Program-made: the position numbers and the translations under genes
Notes under the pieces: model-generated
Database searches by the model: none
The model's input: the letters and a program-made list of their open reading frames with translations, nothing else
Told to the model about the DNA's origin: nothing
Part shown: positions 54,862 to 64,000 of the stretch, one piece after another
Layout: every line of letters begins with the position of its first letter
Numbering within the stretch: the stretch's first letter is position 1
From: Corynespora cassiicola
Lineage: Eukaryota > Ascomycota > Dothideomycetes > Pleosporales > Corynesporascaceae
Assembly (NCBI GenBank): GCA_022059125.1
Contig: JAEUWY010000020.1
Location: 2,480,001 to 2,544,000 of the forward strand
Reading direction: 5' to 3'
DNA length: 64,000 nucleotides

Positions 54862-55755
54862 TCAAGTATCCAACCACAGTTTCGCCTTCCCCCACCCTGG
54901 CACGACAATATTATCATTCTCATAAAACCTCCCACTAATAATCTCCGACTCCCTCCCCAACCCCCCATCCTCATCTCCCCCCGGCCCCAAATCCCCAATC
55001 GCCAACCTAACCGCCGTCCGCGCCCCTTCCTCGGCCGTCTTCGGCGGCGTGCCATTCGCCTGGCGCCCCATATCTGTATCCGTCCACCCGGGACAACAGC
55101 TATTCACCAGAACGCCCGGATACTGTTGCGCGAGGACGATCGTGAGCGCATTGATCAGCGCCTTGCTAACCTTGTAGCTGCGCGCGCCGGACCCCCATCC
55201 CGCCTCTTGTTGCGCATCCTGCCCCTGCCGCTCATCACGCACGTAGTCTTCGGCCAGGCCATCGATGTCGGAAACCTCGTTAGCGGTGCGGAAGCGGGTC
55301 TGCACGGCGGCTCCGTAGGTGGACAGCGCGTTGTACCCGCTGGTCAGGTTGACGATGCGGGCGCCCGGATTTGTCGACATTTTGGCGTCGGAGAGGAAGG
55401 CGGCGCACACGTCCCTGGTGCCGGCATAATTGTTGTTGACCGTTTCGGCGGCATAGGCGGGGGACTCGCGGTAGTCGTTTGAGACGGCGGCGTTGTTGAT
55501 GAGGATGTCGATGGCGGGGTGGTGCTCGAGGAGCGAGTGGATCAGCGCCTGGATGGAGGATGGGTCGCAGGTGTCGAGCTTTGCGTGGTGGACTTGGTTG
55601 GGGGGTGAGGGTTGGATGTTGGCGGAGGCTCCGGAGCGCGAGGTGGCGTAGATGATCAATGGGCGGTTTAGTTGCTGTTTCGCGAGTACTTGGACGATGC
55701 CTTTTCCTACGCCGCGGCTAGTTCCGGTGACGACAATTACAAGGGGCTTCTCCAT
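54862..55755 (-). CDS. Carbonyl-reductase-type short-chain dehydrogenase
   Basis: Single exon, 297 aa from ATG at 55755. The cofactor motif TGTSRGVGKGIV is at residues 8-19 and a basic residue (ATSRSG) after strand 2 favours NADPH. NNAAVSND follows strand 4. Then come the active-site Ser (IVNLTSGYNAL) and Tyr-x3-Lys (YKVSKALIN). The insertion before the Tyr (about 45 residues) and CPGWTDTDMG are typical of human carbonyl reductase 1 and sniffer-like enzymes. All catalytic residues are present. It reduces ketones or quinones, in the cytosol; the natural substrate is unknown. Confidence 0.9.
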   Translation of the reverse strand: MEKPLVIVVTGTSRGVGKGIVQVLAKQQLNRPLIIYATSRSGASANIQPSPPNQVHHAKLDTCDPSSIQALIHSLLEHHPAIDILINNAAVSNDYRESPAYAAETVNNNYAGTRDVCAAFLSDAKMSTNPGARIVNLTSGYNALSTYGAAVQTRFRTANEVSDIDGLAEDYVRDERQGQDAQQEAGWGSGARSYKVSKALINALTIVLAQQYPGVLVNSCCPGWTDTDMGRQANGTPPKTAEEGARTAVRLAIGDLGPGGDEDGGLGRESEIISGRFYENDNIVVPGWGKAKLWLDT

Positions 55756-56250
55756 GCTGTGAAGTGCGAAGGCAAGGGTTGGTATTTGCACTTCTTAGGG
55801 GCACGTGTCGGTGATGATTGTGGAACACAGTTTTTATCAAGCAGTTGAAATCTCAGAGATAGACGTCGCAATACGCTGGATGAGGCTTTGCAAAAAAGAA
55901 AGCCACCGTTATATATTGTAGTTGACAGAGTTCACACCATGGCGTCATGTCGCACGCCTAAGTTAAAAGGGCTGTCTGACATGCTGATGCGAACACGAGT
56001 AGTGCGCTCAAAGGGCGCCAAGGGCGCCGAAACCCCCTCTCACCCGCTCTAACCTCACAATTCTCTATGCTCTATGAGAAGTTTCGCACAAATCACAACC
56101 GTCCTTACAACCCACTAGCTGGTCTATGAATCTCTATGCCCCTCGGAATCCTATTGTCGTGCCCCCTACTCTCCTATTATTCTTTAATGCGCTTTTTTTT
56201 ATAAAAAAAAAAGCTGCTATATAGCGCGCCCTTGACGACTCCGTAAAGTC
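55756..56250. other. Intergenic between SDR and subtilisin-like gene
   Basis: 495 bp: promoter of the SDR and 3' end of the subtilisin-like gene. An A/T homopolymer run lies near 56196-56212. No gene. Confidence 0.4.
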
Positions 56251-57779
56251 TTAGGTGGCACCTCCATGATAGGCCAACACATTGATTGTGTTGCTGTCAA
56301 GGTGGTGGCGGTTCATGGTGATTGCCCCCTTGCGTGCAAGTTCCCGGAGCCTCGTCACCGTCATGTCCGGCCAGTCTAGATATCTCGCGGCCTTCAACAT
56401 CGCGATGATTCCAGAAATGTGCGGAGCAGCCATGGCTGTGCCCGACATGATCGAATCGTAGCCCTGGCGGATAGAAAGGGACCTGATGTGGTCGCCCGGA
56501 GCAAAGATGTCCACTTTAGGTCCATAGTTGCTGAAGCGGGAAATCTCCTGCTTCCAATCCACGGAGCCGACGACAACCGTGGTATGTTCGATTTGCGGAC
56601 TGGTGCGCACCAAGGACGCATCATCTCCAGCGGCGACCACGCACACCATGCCTGCCCTATGAGCGGCTCTGAAAGCTATGTCGACCGCCTTCGAAGGGAG
56701 AACTCCCCCGCTGAAATTGACGAGGTCCATTGAAATGCCGAAAGGACCGATATGCCTTGCCTGCTGCATTATAAATGAAAGCCCCGAGATGACGCTGTCT
56801 GCGGTTACATGGCCCTATCATAACGTCAACCATTTCGAATGCAGAGTGGAGGAGAGAAAAGAATCTGAAAATCTCACCATTTTGTTTGCAACCTTCACAT
56901 CCACTACTGTAGCTTTTTTGGCAACGCCATATGTCCTCGATACAATGATACCAGCGATGTGGGTCCCGTGCCCTGAGTTGTCGTCATCGCTTTCGAACTT
57001 GTGCCAGTAGTTGTATGCTTTTATCACGCGGCCAGCAAGGTCTGGATGATGTTCTTGGATTCCTATCAACCATCAGTGAGAAAATACATCTCGAACCTTG
57101 GCTAACGGAGAGACCCCACATTTCTAGGTGTCAGCTGGGGGGAATCGAACGTACCACTATCCATGACATACACGACGACACCCTCACCGGCAATCCCATC
57201 GTAGGTATACTTGTGTTTTAGTTCCCACGGGTTTCCCCTCCACTTGCTACTGAACGCTGACAATTGAGCAAGGTTCCAAGGTGCATTCCACTGTACATAA
57301 TCGTGCGCAATATCCCTGATGTCTATGTTAGTACGCGTCTCTGGTTTTCTGAATAGCAGAATCGCATGATTTACTTACGGACTGACGGTTATGTTCGGTT
57401 CAACGTGCTCTACTTCCCAAGCTCTCCGAGGAACCAGTGTGCTGGTGTCATAGTTGATGATGCGGAACGTTTGATCTTCTTCGATGATATCGACATCAGA
57501 ATGTCTATCGATCTGGGCAACCGTATCCTCGTTAAACTCGCCCGTGTAGAAATGAACGTCGCCGATCCGATGCCTATTCGTGACGCCTGCAGTGTCTCGG
57601 CGTCCCAGGCTTTGTGAATGGACGTCGGAAACCCACTGGATGTGGGAATCGGCATCGAGGTTGGCCTTGAGAGCGACAATGTACTGTTTTGTGGTCGAGT
57701 TGTTGTTTTCTTGGATGGGCCAGGCCTGGGCGAGAAGCACGGGGGCAAAGAATGCCAGAAGTCGCATGGTTCCTGCCAT
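56251..57779 (-). CDS. Secreted subtilisin-like protein (S8/kexin-proteinase K type), predicted inactive
   Basis: Four exons on the minus strand: 57779-57379, 57315-57155, 57062-56878 and 56814-56251, giving 436 aa. Every junction is GT-AG and in frame. A signal peptide (MRLLAFFAPVLLAQA) is followed by the I9 propeptide (KQYIVALKANL ... EEDQTF) and the peptidase core. The catalytic Asp186 (VYVMDSG) and His219 (SGHGTHIAG) are present. The oxyanion-hole Asn is replaced by Asp313 (VVAAGDD instead of AAGN). The nucleophile Ser is replaced by Ala376 (SGTAMAAPH instead of GTSMAxPH). With both lost, no proteolysis is expected, while the frame, signal and fold residues remain intact. It may act as a binding protein, inhibitor or decoy; that is inference. 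Confidence 0.85.
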
Positions 57780-58519
57780 TGTAGGGAGGGTCTTGTAGAT
57801 TGCTTTCGATTTCTTTTTCTTGAATGCAGTGCGTTTGGGGGTCTTTTTGTTTCAAGCGCGACTGTCACGTACTCCCTCTTTCATGGGGGAACCCGCCATC
57901 CAACTCGTCGCTCTTTCAACAGCCATCAGTGTTGAGAACTGATAAACCATGGTATCGGATTCAACGGCCTGAACAGCTCAGTAGGAGGAACAAATCTAGT
58001 GTAAGAATACCGTCGAATCTTTGCACAGATCCAGCCGGGCTGGTCTAATAACCGCAGAACATCATCAAGGCAGCAATCCAACAACCGAAGAAAACACTGA
58101 TTCCACATCACAAACTTTAGGATCCTTGGGAACCTCAACAAACTTAATACAGTGTCCCAGAAAAGCACACATACGAGCATTTGCGTGTGCTGGATGCTCA
58201 TTAGCCTGTACACAATTTACGACGTGAAGGTAAAGATACCGGTGCCAGTACGCCACGTCTCACTGTATGTCGTCAAACCCACCGACATGCTGGAACAGAA
58301 GTAGAGATAAAGAGCTAGGACGACATATTTAGATTGTTGAGGGTACGTCGGGGGCTGATTATGCTAGGTACCATATATCCTAGAACTCTCCCTCAACATG
58401 TTGTAACGGTTCTTGGATTCAACCAAATCTCGACCCCCACCTACCTAGGTATCCTCTCGTACTCGTGGTCCGAGGGAAGACTCATCCGCTCAAAAAGCGG
58501 CTCCTCGGAGAGCGAACTA
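57780..58519. other. Intergenic, promoter of the subtilisin-like gene
   Basis: 740 bp. Short overlapping frames on both strands without motifs. No gene supported. Confidence 0.35.
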
Positions 58520-58936
58520 TTAATCGCTCCAGTCATACATACTCTCACCATCATCGTCAGAGTCCAACGGCATCCCTTCATCCAAACTATCCGCACTCCG
58601 CTCATCATCCGAATTAAACAACTGTCCCTCGTCCTCACTCGCCAAATCCTCCCACGCCCACTCACTCTTCAATTCCTGCCCCTCCACCACCTTGCCACCC
58701 TTGTACCTCTTCTCCCGCCCATACACCATTTCTCTCCCAGAATCATCAATATCTGCCACCCTCGCCGCATTCACAACCGCCAACCCCTTCCGCTGGTCCG
58801 TAATCCACGCTGGTTCCCTCGAGGTTTGCGCAGAGGGAAGGGCCGAGGGCGAGGAGGGTAGATATGTAATTGCTAGATATGGGTTAGTGCTGAGGCCTGA
58901 GTCGCAGATGTGGAGAGTCGATCTTGATATTCTTAG
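58520..58936 (-). pseudogene. Orphan 3' exon of a WD-type protein
   Basis: A block of 138 codons begins at a good acceptor (CCCTAG, exon from 58936) and ends at a TGA/TAG-type stop at 58520. It starts STLHICDSGLSTNPYLAITY, which reads like the last blades of a beta-propeller, then VVNAARVADIDDSGREMVYG, KRYKGGKVVEGQELKSEWAW and a strongly acidic Ser/Asp-rich tail. Similar C-termini occur in mould proteins with an F-box and WD-like repeats. No matching upstream exon can be found in the 560 bp before the next gene, so this is probably a truncated remnant. It could be a very diverged complete small gene. Confidence 0.4.
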
Positions 58937-59498
58937 CTAGGGCATCCATCCCGCGTCGTGCGAAACGCCTGAGCACCTGATGATAACTGGGGACTTGACG
59001 ACATGGGATTGTTAAAGCAACAGATCGGTTGCTGATAAGAGAATGGTATCCGCATTATTCGCCATAGTGTGGATGGCCAAGTTCATCACTTGCTTTTTTG
59101 ACTCATGATCCCGCCTGAGGCTTGCACCTAGGTATCCAACCATCTTGGAATGCAATAAGACGAGCAGCTGTACCTGGTGGCCGAACTTTAAGAATGGGTC
59201 GACCCTTTGTTCAGTCTAAAAAGAGATATGTACATGTTTTCCGGCGGGAAAAGTGCTATGTCAAGTCTGAAGCCACAATTCTTGAATGCTGATTCTTCTT
59301 CACCCAAGTCCCTCTCAATAGAAAACACTCTCACGAACACCCCCAGAGCTACGCGGAGCCTCCGAGACTAAAATTTCAAAAGACCAATCCAGCAAGGCAT
59401 ACCAGCCTCCAAACCCGCCACCCCGCTAACAAGCACGAACAGCGGTTGGATTTCTATTTACAACCTCTCTCGAGAACCCCCGCCCCTAATTTGATGTC
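58937..59498. other. Intergenic; nothing recognised
   Basis: 562 bp between the orphan exon and the 3' end of the AP-3 mu gene. No open frame of protein-like character. Confidence 0.4.
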
Positions 59499-61241
59499 TC
59501 AACACCTAGTCTCCACCCCCTTCCGACTAACACACACATACTTTACGCCCTTGTACGGCGTAACCCCCGCACCGAGCCCTTTACTCCTCTTCTGATCTAC
59601 GCTCAATGCCTCGACCTTGACCCCGCTCGCAAGCCATCCCTTGACCGAGAAGCTCACCATGGCGCAGCTGGGCATGAGCACCTTATTCTGCTTGACCCTG
59701 CGCGGATCCACGCCATTTCCATCCAACTCCTTGAGCCTCGATGACGCCGCCGCCGCTACGTCCGATTCGGAAGCCGCCTGGTACGAGTTATCGTCGTCGT
59801 AGTCGTACGTGTTGGACGCGAGCGAGACAGGGCCACCATCCGCATGCTCGTCGAGCTCGTCGACGCCCACGACGGTGCCCTTGAGCGTGGCCGTGGCCCC
59901 CACGCCGCCGCCGCGGTCGCTCGCCATCAGGGCGTTGACCTCGCGGCTCGTGAGACGCCACTCGATGCCGCGGTCTCCGGGCGCGTAGCCCGCATCCCCT
60001 GCGCCGCGCGCGACGCGCAGGTCCGTCACGTTCTTGACACCCGCGGGCAACGGGACGTGGACCGTCATCTCCTCGATAGTGGGCGCCGACGTGGTGCCCT
60101 GGTTTCCGAAGCCGGCACCGCCTCCCAGGCCTCCACGGCCGATGCCGCCGCGACCACCGAACGAGGAGCTTGTCGCGCTGGGGAGCGGGCTGGAGGATTT
60201 ACCCGTGAAGCGCGGGTTGAGGTGGAGGCGGACTTCAAAGTCTGTGCCGATAGGGCCGAGGGAGGTCTGGACGGAGACGGTGGCGGGTATGTTGAGTTTG
60301 GGCGCGGATTTGGCAGTCGTAGATGTAGAGAATGAATCCAGTGCTGCGGGGCCCAGGAGGTCGACTTCGTAGCCCGCGAGGACGAAGCGGCCATCTGGTG
60401 GTACAAAGGATAACTCGCCCGGCCGTTCTCTCCACCTGTTCAATCGAACGGACGGGTGGAACACTGGAAGAGAAATGGTATTCGCTATGCCACCTGGACA
60501 GCCCAGTTGTAGTTTCAAATCCGGAACTCCAGATACCTTTGCCGTGAACGCGACCGTCCCGTTTGCTATTGCGGACAGCGGCCTTCCAGACGGAGAAATG
60601 GTGACATGTAACGTCTCTACAATGTCCACATAGAGCTCATTCGACGTATGCCTCACATTCGCCCTCCGCCACGGCACCGGTGACGACGCCTGCGGCTGGT
60701 TCGTTGGCCCCAGCCTAGGCGAAGGCCTTCCCCCCAGCGAAAATGCCGTAGCCGACGGCGTGAGACTCGAAGGTGTAGAGCTCGGCAAGCCCACACCCCC
60801 CAGCAGGCTCTTCATAAAGTTGGGCGCCTCGACGACATCCCTCAGCGCGTTTGGCTCGGTGCACGCAATGACGCCGCCGTCCACCATTTCGGATAGTAGC
60901 TGGGCGACGACATCGTAGTGGGCCTCGATCTTGCTCGCCAGTAGCGGCGACCCCAGGTAGTCCTCTAGCACATCGGCGACGCGGTGCAGGAACTCGAGCA
61001 CCTGCAACGGCTCTGTGTCGGACGAGCAGGGGCACAGGAACAGCAGCTGGTCCTGGATTATCGAGTAGAGGAGCGTCGACGGGATGGTGTTGGGCAGGTA
61101 GATGAGCGAGGGCCGCGGCGAGGGGTGCTCGAGGTAGCGGGGGAGGACGGTGCTTGCGGGCGGTGGGCGGCCGGCGTACGTGTGCTCGAGCAGCGGCGTG
61201 TTGTGCTCGTCGAAGATGTACAGCGCTTCTATTGCGCTCAT
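59499..61241 (-). CDS. apm3: AP-3 adaptor complex subunit mu
   Basis: Single exon, 580 aa from ATG at 61241. The N-terminal longin-like domain (MSAIEALYIFDEHNTPLLEH, then LPLQVLEFLHRVADVLEDY-type helices) covers about residues 1-150. A Ser/Pro linker follows. The mu-homology domain starts WRRANVRHTSNELYVDIVET at about 205 and continues to the C-terminus. It contains several Gly-rich insertions, among them an RGGIGRGGLGGG stretch at about 385. AP-3 mu recognises YxxPhi sorting signals and sends cargo from the Golgi or endosome directly to the vacuole. The length is greater than in yeast because of the inserts. Adaptor mu subunits of the AP-1/AP-2 type are better conserved, which supports the AP-3 assignment. 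Confidence 0.85.
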   Translation of the reverse strand: MSAIEALYIFDEHNTPLLEHTYAGRPPPASTVLPRYLEHPSPRPSLIYLPNTIPSTLLYSIIQDQLLFLCPCSSDTEPLQVLEFLHRVADVLEDYLGSPLLASKIEAHYDVVAQLLSEMVDGGVIACTEPNALRDVVEAPNFMKSLLGGVGLPSSTPSSLTPSATAFSLGGRPSPRLGPTNQPQASSPVPWRRANVRHTSNELYVDIVETLHVTISPSGRPLSAIANGTVAFTAKVSGVPDLKLQLGCPGGIANTISLPVFHPSVRLNRWRERPGELSFVPPDGRFVLAGYEVDLLGPAALDSFSTSTTAKSAPKLNIPATVSVQTSLGPIGTDFEVRLHLNPRFTGKSSSPLPSATSSSFGGRGGIGRGGLGGGAGFGNQGTTSAPTIEEMTVHVPLPAGVKNVTDLRVARGAGDAGYAPGDRGIEWRLTSREVNALMASDRGGGVGATATLKGTVVGVDELDEHADGGPVSLASNTYDYDDDNSYQAASESDVAAAASSRLKELDGNGVDPRRVKQNKVLMPSCAMVSFSVKGWLASGVKVEALSVDQKRSKGLGAGVTPYKGVKYVCVSRKGVETRC

Positions 61242-61520
61242 GGTCCTGGAGTGTCTTCTTCACATGCGCTCCATGCAGAGGCGTCGACAGGGGCGGCGGA
61301 GGGAGGAGGTGGAGGAGGAGGATTTGGTGGTGGGGTGCAGGCGCGTTTGGCGGGGATGGGGTCGGAGGTGTGAATGAGATGATGCACGGCTGCAGGGGTC
61401 CCCTGCGCTCGGGGGTCGCTTTTCGTCCGACTTTATCTGGAGCTCAACCATGCGACGGCGACGTGAACCCCCACGACACAGGACAGACATCCCATCTGGA
61501 GAGACAGTCGAGGATAAACC
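61242..61520. promoter_or_regulatory. Divergent promoter AP-3 mu / DMAC1-like
   Basis: 279 bp between two outward-pointing starts. GC-rich with GGAGGAGG-type tracts at 61300-61325. No clear TATA element. Confidence 0.45.
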
Positions 61521-61869
61521 ATGGCCAAGGACGAGATCACAACGCCGACGTTCAAAGAGGCCCTCAAGCGGGACAGGGCCAAGTACGATGACTGCACGCC
61601 CTGCAGGGTCGTAGGTAGGTCGCACCACCGCGCTCCCATCCACGCTCCGTCTCTCAGTACTGTGCAGATGCTGACTGTGGTCTCTAGGGGCTGGAGTCTT
61701 TCTCGGCGCAGGCACGTACACCTACTTCACCGGCCACGCCCAACTCAGGGAGAAGGAAGCCGAGATACTCAAGAGCGGGTCCCGGTTCGGCATGGCGAGC
61801 AGGCGGGCTGGCATCACGGGCCTTGCTGCCGCAATGGTGGGACTCGGCGTTTACAGGTGGATTGCATGA
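61521..61869 (+). CDS. DMAC1/Dmo2-like mitochondrial inner-membrane protein
   Basis: Two exons: 61521-61614 and 61688-61869. The 73-bp intron runs GTAGGT to CTCTAG, giving 91 aa. The motif DCTPCRVVGAGVFLGAGTYT spans the junction, with the Cys-x2-Cys pair of the DUF4536 (DMAC1/TMEM261) family, followed by YFTGHAQLREKEAEIL. Two membrane segments are predicted: around residues 31-48, and 72-88 (AGITGLAAAMVGLGVYRW). Human DMAC1 helps assemble the distal membrane arm of respiratory complex I; the yeast counterpart Dmo2, in a species without complex I, is linked to complex IV. The role in this fungus is therefore likely respiratory assembly. Both the small size and the hydrophobic pattern fit. Confidence 0.8.
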
Positions 61870-62425
61870 ACACAGAAAGGAGTGTACGATATCACATGTC
61901 AGGATACAGAGGGAGGGCCAAAAAGGGCTGTTGCATTACGAGGCGTTGGGATGAAGGAATACCCAGCTCAATTGCACCTTTCCAAGAAGCACAAAAACAT
62001 CTCCAAATATACTCCATCTATTGCGGGGGACTGCGTCTCCTATTATTGCTATTCCTTCTCTATCCACATTCTTCGGTACATCATGGGGACATCATGGGGA
62101 TATCATGTCCACACCACGTATTACTTGCATGCACTCCCCTCGTTATCCATTCTCTTCAAAAACATGCTGCCTACATCCATCGTATGCCAACCTTTCCTCC
62201 CCGTCTATGAAAGCTGTGATTTCGGGTATCCCTAAAGAGACTAGAGCCATGGTGCTCTCAAAATGCTGACACCATGAAATGCGTATTCAGAATCCACCCC
62301 GTCGGATGCAAGCCGAATCCTGTGACGCCGTCGCTGGGTATTTGATGCAAAGTTCCGTAATTTCGTTTATGCTGTGGTCGTTGTGGTCGCTGTAGCCGCT
62401 GTCGGTAGCGGGATGAATATGCTGC
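61870..62425. other. Convergent 3' intergenic region
   Basis: 556 bp between the ends of the DMAC1-like and HAPSTR1-like genes. No gene or repeat recognised. Confidence 0.4.
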
Positions 62426-63211
62426 CTAGGTCATGCGTCCCCTCTTGGGGCCTCCCCCCGGGCCGTCTCGGCGGTCGTTGAAGTCTACGTTGAAAAAGTC
62501 CTGCATCATCTTCCGCTTCTGACCCGCGCCAGCACCGAGGGAGAAGACGTTCTGCATGTTCTGGGCGGCGGTGCGTTGGAGGTTCCGCGAGGCAGCTCGA
62601 TTCGCTGGCCGACGTGGGTTGCCGAAGGCTCGCCGAGCCGATGCAGACCAATCGGGCGATGCTGCGTCAGTGGGATTACTGCTGGGAAACGACTGAGGGG
62701 ACGAGAAGTGGAAGACAGTTGGCAGGGACAGATCAGCTTCAGTGGTAGAGGATTCCATTTGCACTGGCGGAGGGGCAGAATCGGACCGATGGGTCGACTC
62801 GACGGCAGCGAGGCAGGCTGGGGAGCGAGTCTCCTCGGGGCTCGAAGTGCGCTCCATTACTGGGGACGAGCTACGTGCACGCTTCTCTTCCATGGCCTCT
62901 TCATCGCTGTCGCTGCTGTGCTGACCGGGCGCAGCTCCGTCCAGTCGATCCAGGGCCCATTGCCTGATCCGCCAACCCTCGACGATATCGCCCTTGCCCA
63001 GGTTTTCCTTGTCTAGGAAGCTCATCAGATCTTCAATGGCTTCCTGGTAGCCCTCCGAGCGAGACTTTTCCATGTCGGCGAGGGCGGCCTTGTAGAGGTT
63101 GGTCACGGTCAGGGCTGCCGTGCGGAATGACTGGTGCGTGTCGGGCTGCGGCGCCGGCCGGGGCCGCTGTGCCCTGGGGAGGGACGTGTTGAGGCTGCGC
63201 ATCGAGTCCAT
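62426..63211 (-). CDS. HAPSTR1/C16orf72-like (DUF4588) nuclear protein
   Basis: Single exon, 261 aa if translation starts at the ATG at 63211. An in-frame extension to 63586 is Ser/Thr/Pro-rich and looks like leader sequence. Residues 25-90 carry the conserved helical core (FRTAALTVTNLYKAALADME, GYQEAIEDLMSFLDKENLG, WRIRQWALDRLDG), which matches the family of human C16orf72/HAPSTR1 and the mould DUF4588 proteins. The rest is disordered, with Ser/Glu clusters and a basic C-terminal nuclear-localisation-like end (KRKMMQDFFNVDF, GPKRGRMT). HAPSTR1 forms oligomers and works with the ubiquitin ligase HUWE1 in stress signalling in animals. Transfer of that role to fungi is inference. Confidence 0.7.
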   Translation of the reverse strand: MDSMRSLNTSLPRAQRPRPAPQPDTHQSFRTAALTVTNLYKAALADMEKSRSEGYQEAIEDLMSFLDKENLGKGDIVEGWRIRQWALDRLDGAAPGQHSSDSDEEAMEEKRARSSSPVMERTSSPEETRSPACLAAVESTHRSDSAPPPVQMESSTTEADLSLPTVFHFSSPQSFPSSNPTDAASPDWSASARRAFGNPRRPANRAASRNLQRTAAQNMQNVFSLGAGAGQKRKMMQDFFNVDFNDRRDGPGGGPKRGRMT

Positions 63212-63769
63212 GGTGGTGTAGGGGGAGACGGCACTGTTCTGGTCGTGGTCAGCACTGAGGTCAAGTGAAGGCTCGGCAGTTGGGCTTTCCGTACCCGCCT
63301 GGCTTAGGTTGCAAATTGTGCACCGTTGGCGGTGGCGGTGTGGGTGTTCAGCGGCGTAGAGCGGGAGGCGGGAGGAGAGTGAAGGCAGCTGTAGAGACAG
63401 TGTGCGTTGGACAGCGAAACAAGAGAGTGGCCGGGGAGGTGTCGATGATGTGGTCGTGTTTGGCGGGGTCAGGTGCATGGCCCTGGCTGCTTTCATTTCG
63501 AGAAGATGTGAAAGGCGATCCGTGCCATCCCGGCTCCCTCGGCATCTGATCCCCACCCATGGAACCTCCTTCGACCTTCCCGTCATCCACAGTCACGCCC
63601 AGCATTTTCTTGCCCCTTCTCATCTGCACTGCTCTCTCCTCGTGACGACAACACTGCCAAACATTTCGTGGGCGTCAACATGGCCTAGACTGGTGTCCCT
63701 GCCTCTGTGGCCGACAGTCGCCACAGCCACGCCCACGCCCTCGCCCCTGAGCTGACGGGACGAAACGGC
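63212..63769. promoter_or_regulatory. Divergent region HAPSTR1-like / F-box gene
   Basis: 558 bp between divergent starts; includes the presumed leader of the HAPSTR1-like gene. No independent gene. Confidence 0.4.
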
Positions 63770-64000
63770 ATGTCATCCCAAGTCGAGCTACTCCCTGTCG
63801 AACTGCTGGATCTGGTCATCTCGCCCCTCGGTCTGCTGGACCAAGCGTCGTTCCGGCTTGCCTCCCGCCAGATTTATGCCAAGACCTTGTCCAAGTTCAG
63901 CAAGGTCTACTTTTCTAGAGCACGTACCTCGCTCAGCCTACCCTCTCTCTTGCGCCTCGAGGGCATAACGTCGCGTGCCTATCTCGCAGAATCCGTGACT
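63770..64000 (+). CDS. F-box protein, 5' part (continues beyond window)
   Basis: ATG at 63770, 77 codons open to the right edge. The start reads SSQVELLPVELLDLVISPLG and continues LLDQASFRLASRQIYAKTL. This is the F-box pattern LP.ELL..I...L.....L...RL.SR.....L, which binds Skp1 in SCF ubiquitin ligases. No substrate-binding domain is visible yet. Confident in the fold from the N-terminal motif; function beyond that unknown. Confidence 0.75.
   Translation, partial: MSSQVELLPVELLDLVISPLGLLDQASFRLASRQIYAKTLSKFSKVYFSRARTSLSLPSLLRLEGITSRAYLAESVT

Noticed and set aside
57130..57160. tRNA T-arm-like GGTACGTTCGATTCCCC
   Set aside because: It lies at the donor of a well-supported intron of the subtilisin-like gene, and no acceptor stem, D-arm or anticodon arm can be paired around it.
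1..64000. CRISPR arrays, rRNA, riboswitches, bacterial-type operons
   Set aside because: No direct-repeat/spacer pattern and no rRNA-like sequence seen; the gene structure is eukaryotic throughout.

Overview
The window is nuclear DNA from a filamentous ascomycete (Pezizomycotina). Genes are monocistronic on both strands and carry short GT-AG introns, mostly 45-160 bp with CTAAC/CTGAC-like branch sites. The protein families are typical of moulds: Homeobox_KN/C2H2 and Zn2Cys6 regulators, a GH53 galactanase, a sterol glucosyltransferase with a long C-terminal tail, and PKS-NRPS remnants. I cannot name the species; Dothideomycetes would fit but that is a guess.

Layout. 1-14 kb is a conserved housekeeping block: a homeodomain/C2H2 factor cut by the left edge, UTP15 (rRNA processing), mitochondrial ribosomal protein uL22m, a Prp24/SART3-like U6 snRNP factor and the succinate dehydrogenase assembly factor SDHAF2. 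15-22 kb is accessory: secreted GH53 endo-galactanase, an orphan protein, a secreted alginate-lyase-family protein and an unknown BTB-like protein. 22.4-23.2 kb holds a gene relic whose stop codons look RIP-made.

23.8-40.3 kb reads as a decaying secondary-metabolite cluster. It has an intact Baeyer-Villiger monooxygenase, an intact Zn2Cys6 regulator, an Ayg1-like hydrolase with three in-frame stops, an intact MFS pump, an AflR-like regulator that has lost the front of its zinc finger, a frame-broken rhodopsin-domain membrane protein, two EthD-domain paralogues (one frame-broken), and a 5'-truncated trans-enoyl reductase lying head to head with the last part (half an A domain, PCP, reductase) of a PKS-NRPS. 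One deletion across a shared divergent promoter would explain that last pair. The enzymes that would build a polyketide chain are absent, so no product should come from this locus.

40.8-49.7 kb is mostly intact again: sterol glucosyltransferase, a ketopantoate-reductase-like protein, an SDR and phosphoserine phosphatase. 49.7-53.8 kb is a gene-free stretch with degenerate T-rich repeats, followed by an amidase relic. 54.8-64 kb has a carbonyl-reductase-type SDR, a subtilisin-like protein that has lost its catalytic Ser and oxyanion Asn (a likely pseudoprotease), an orphan 3' exon, AP-3 mu, a DMAC1/Dmo2-like mitochondrial membrane protein, a nuclear HAPSTR1/DUF4588-like protein, and an F-box gene cut by the right edge.
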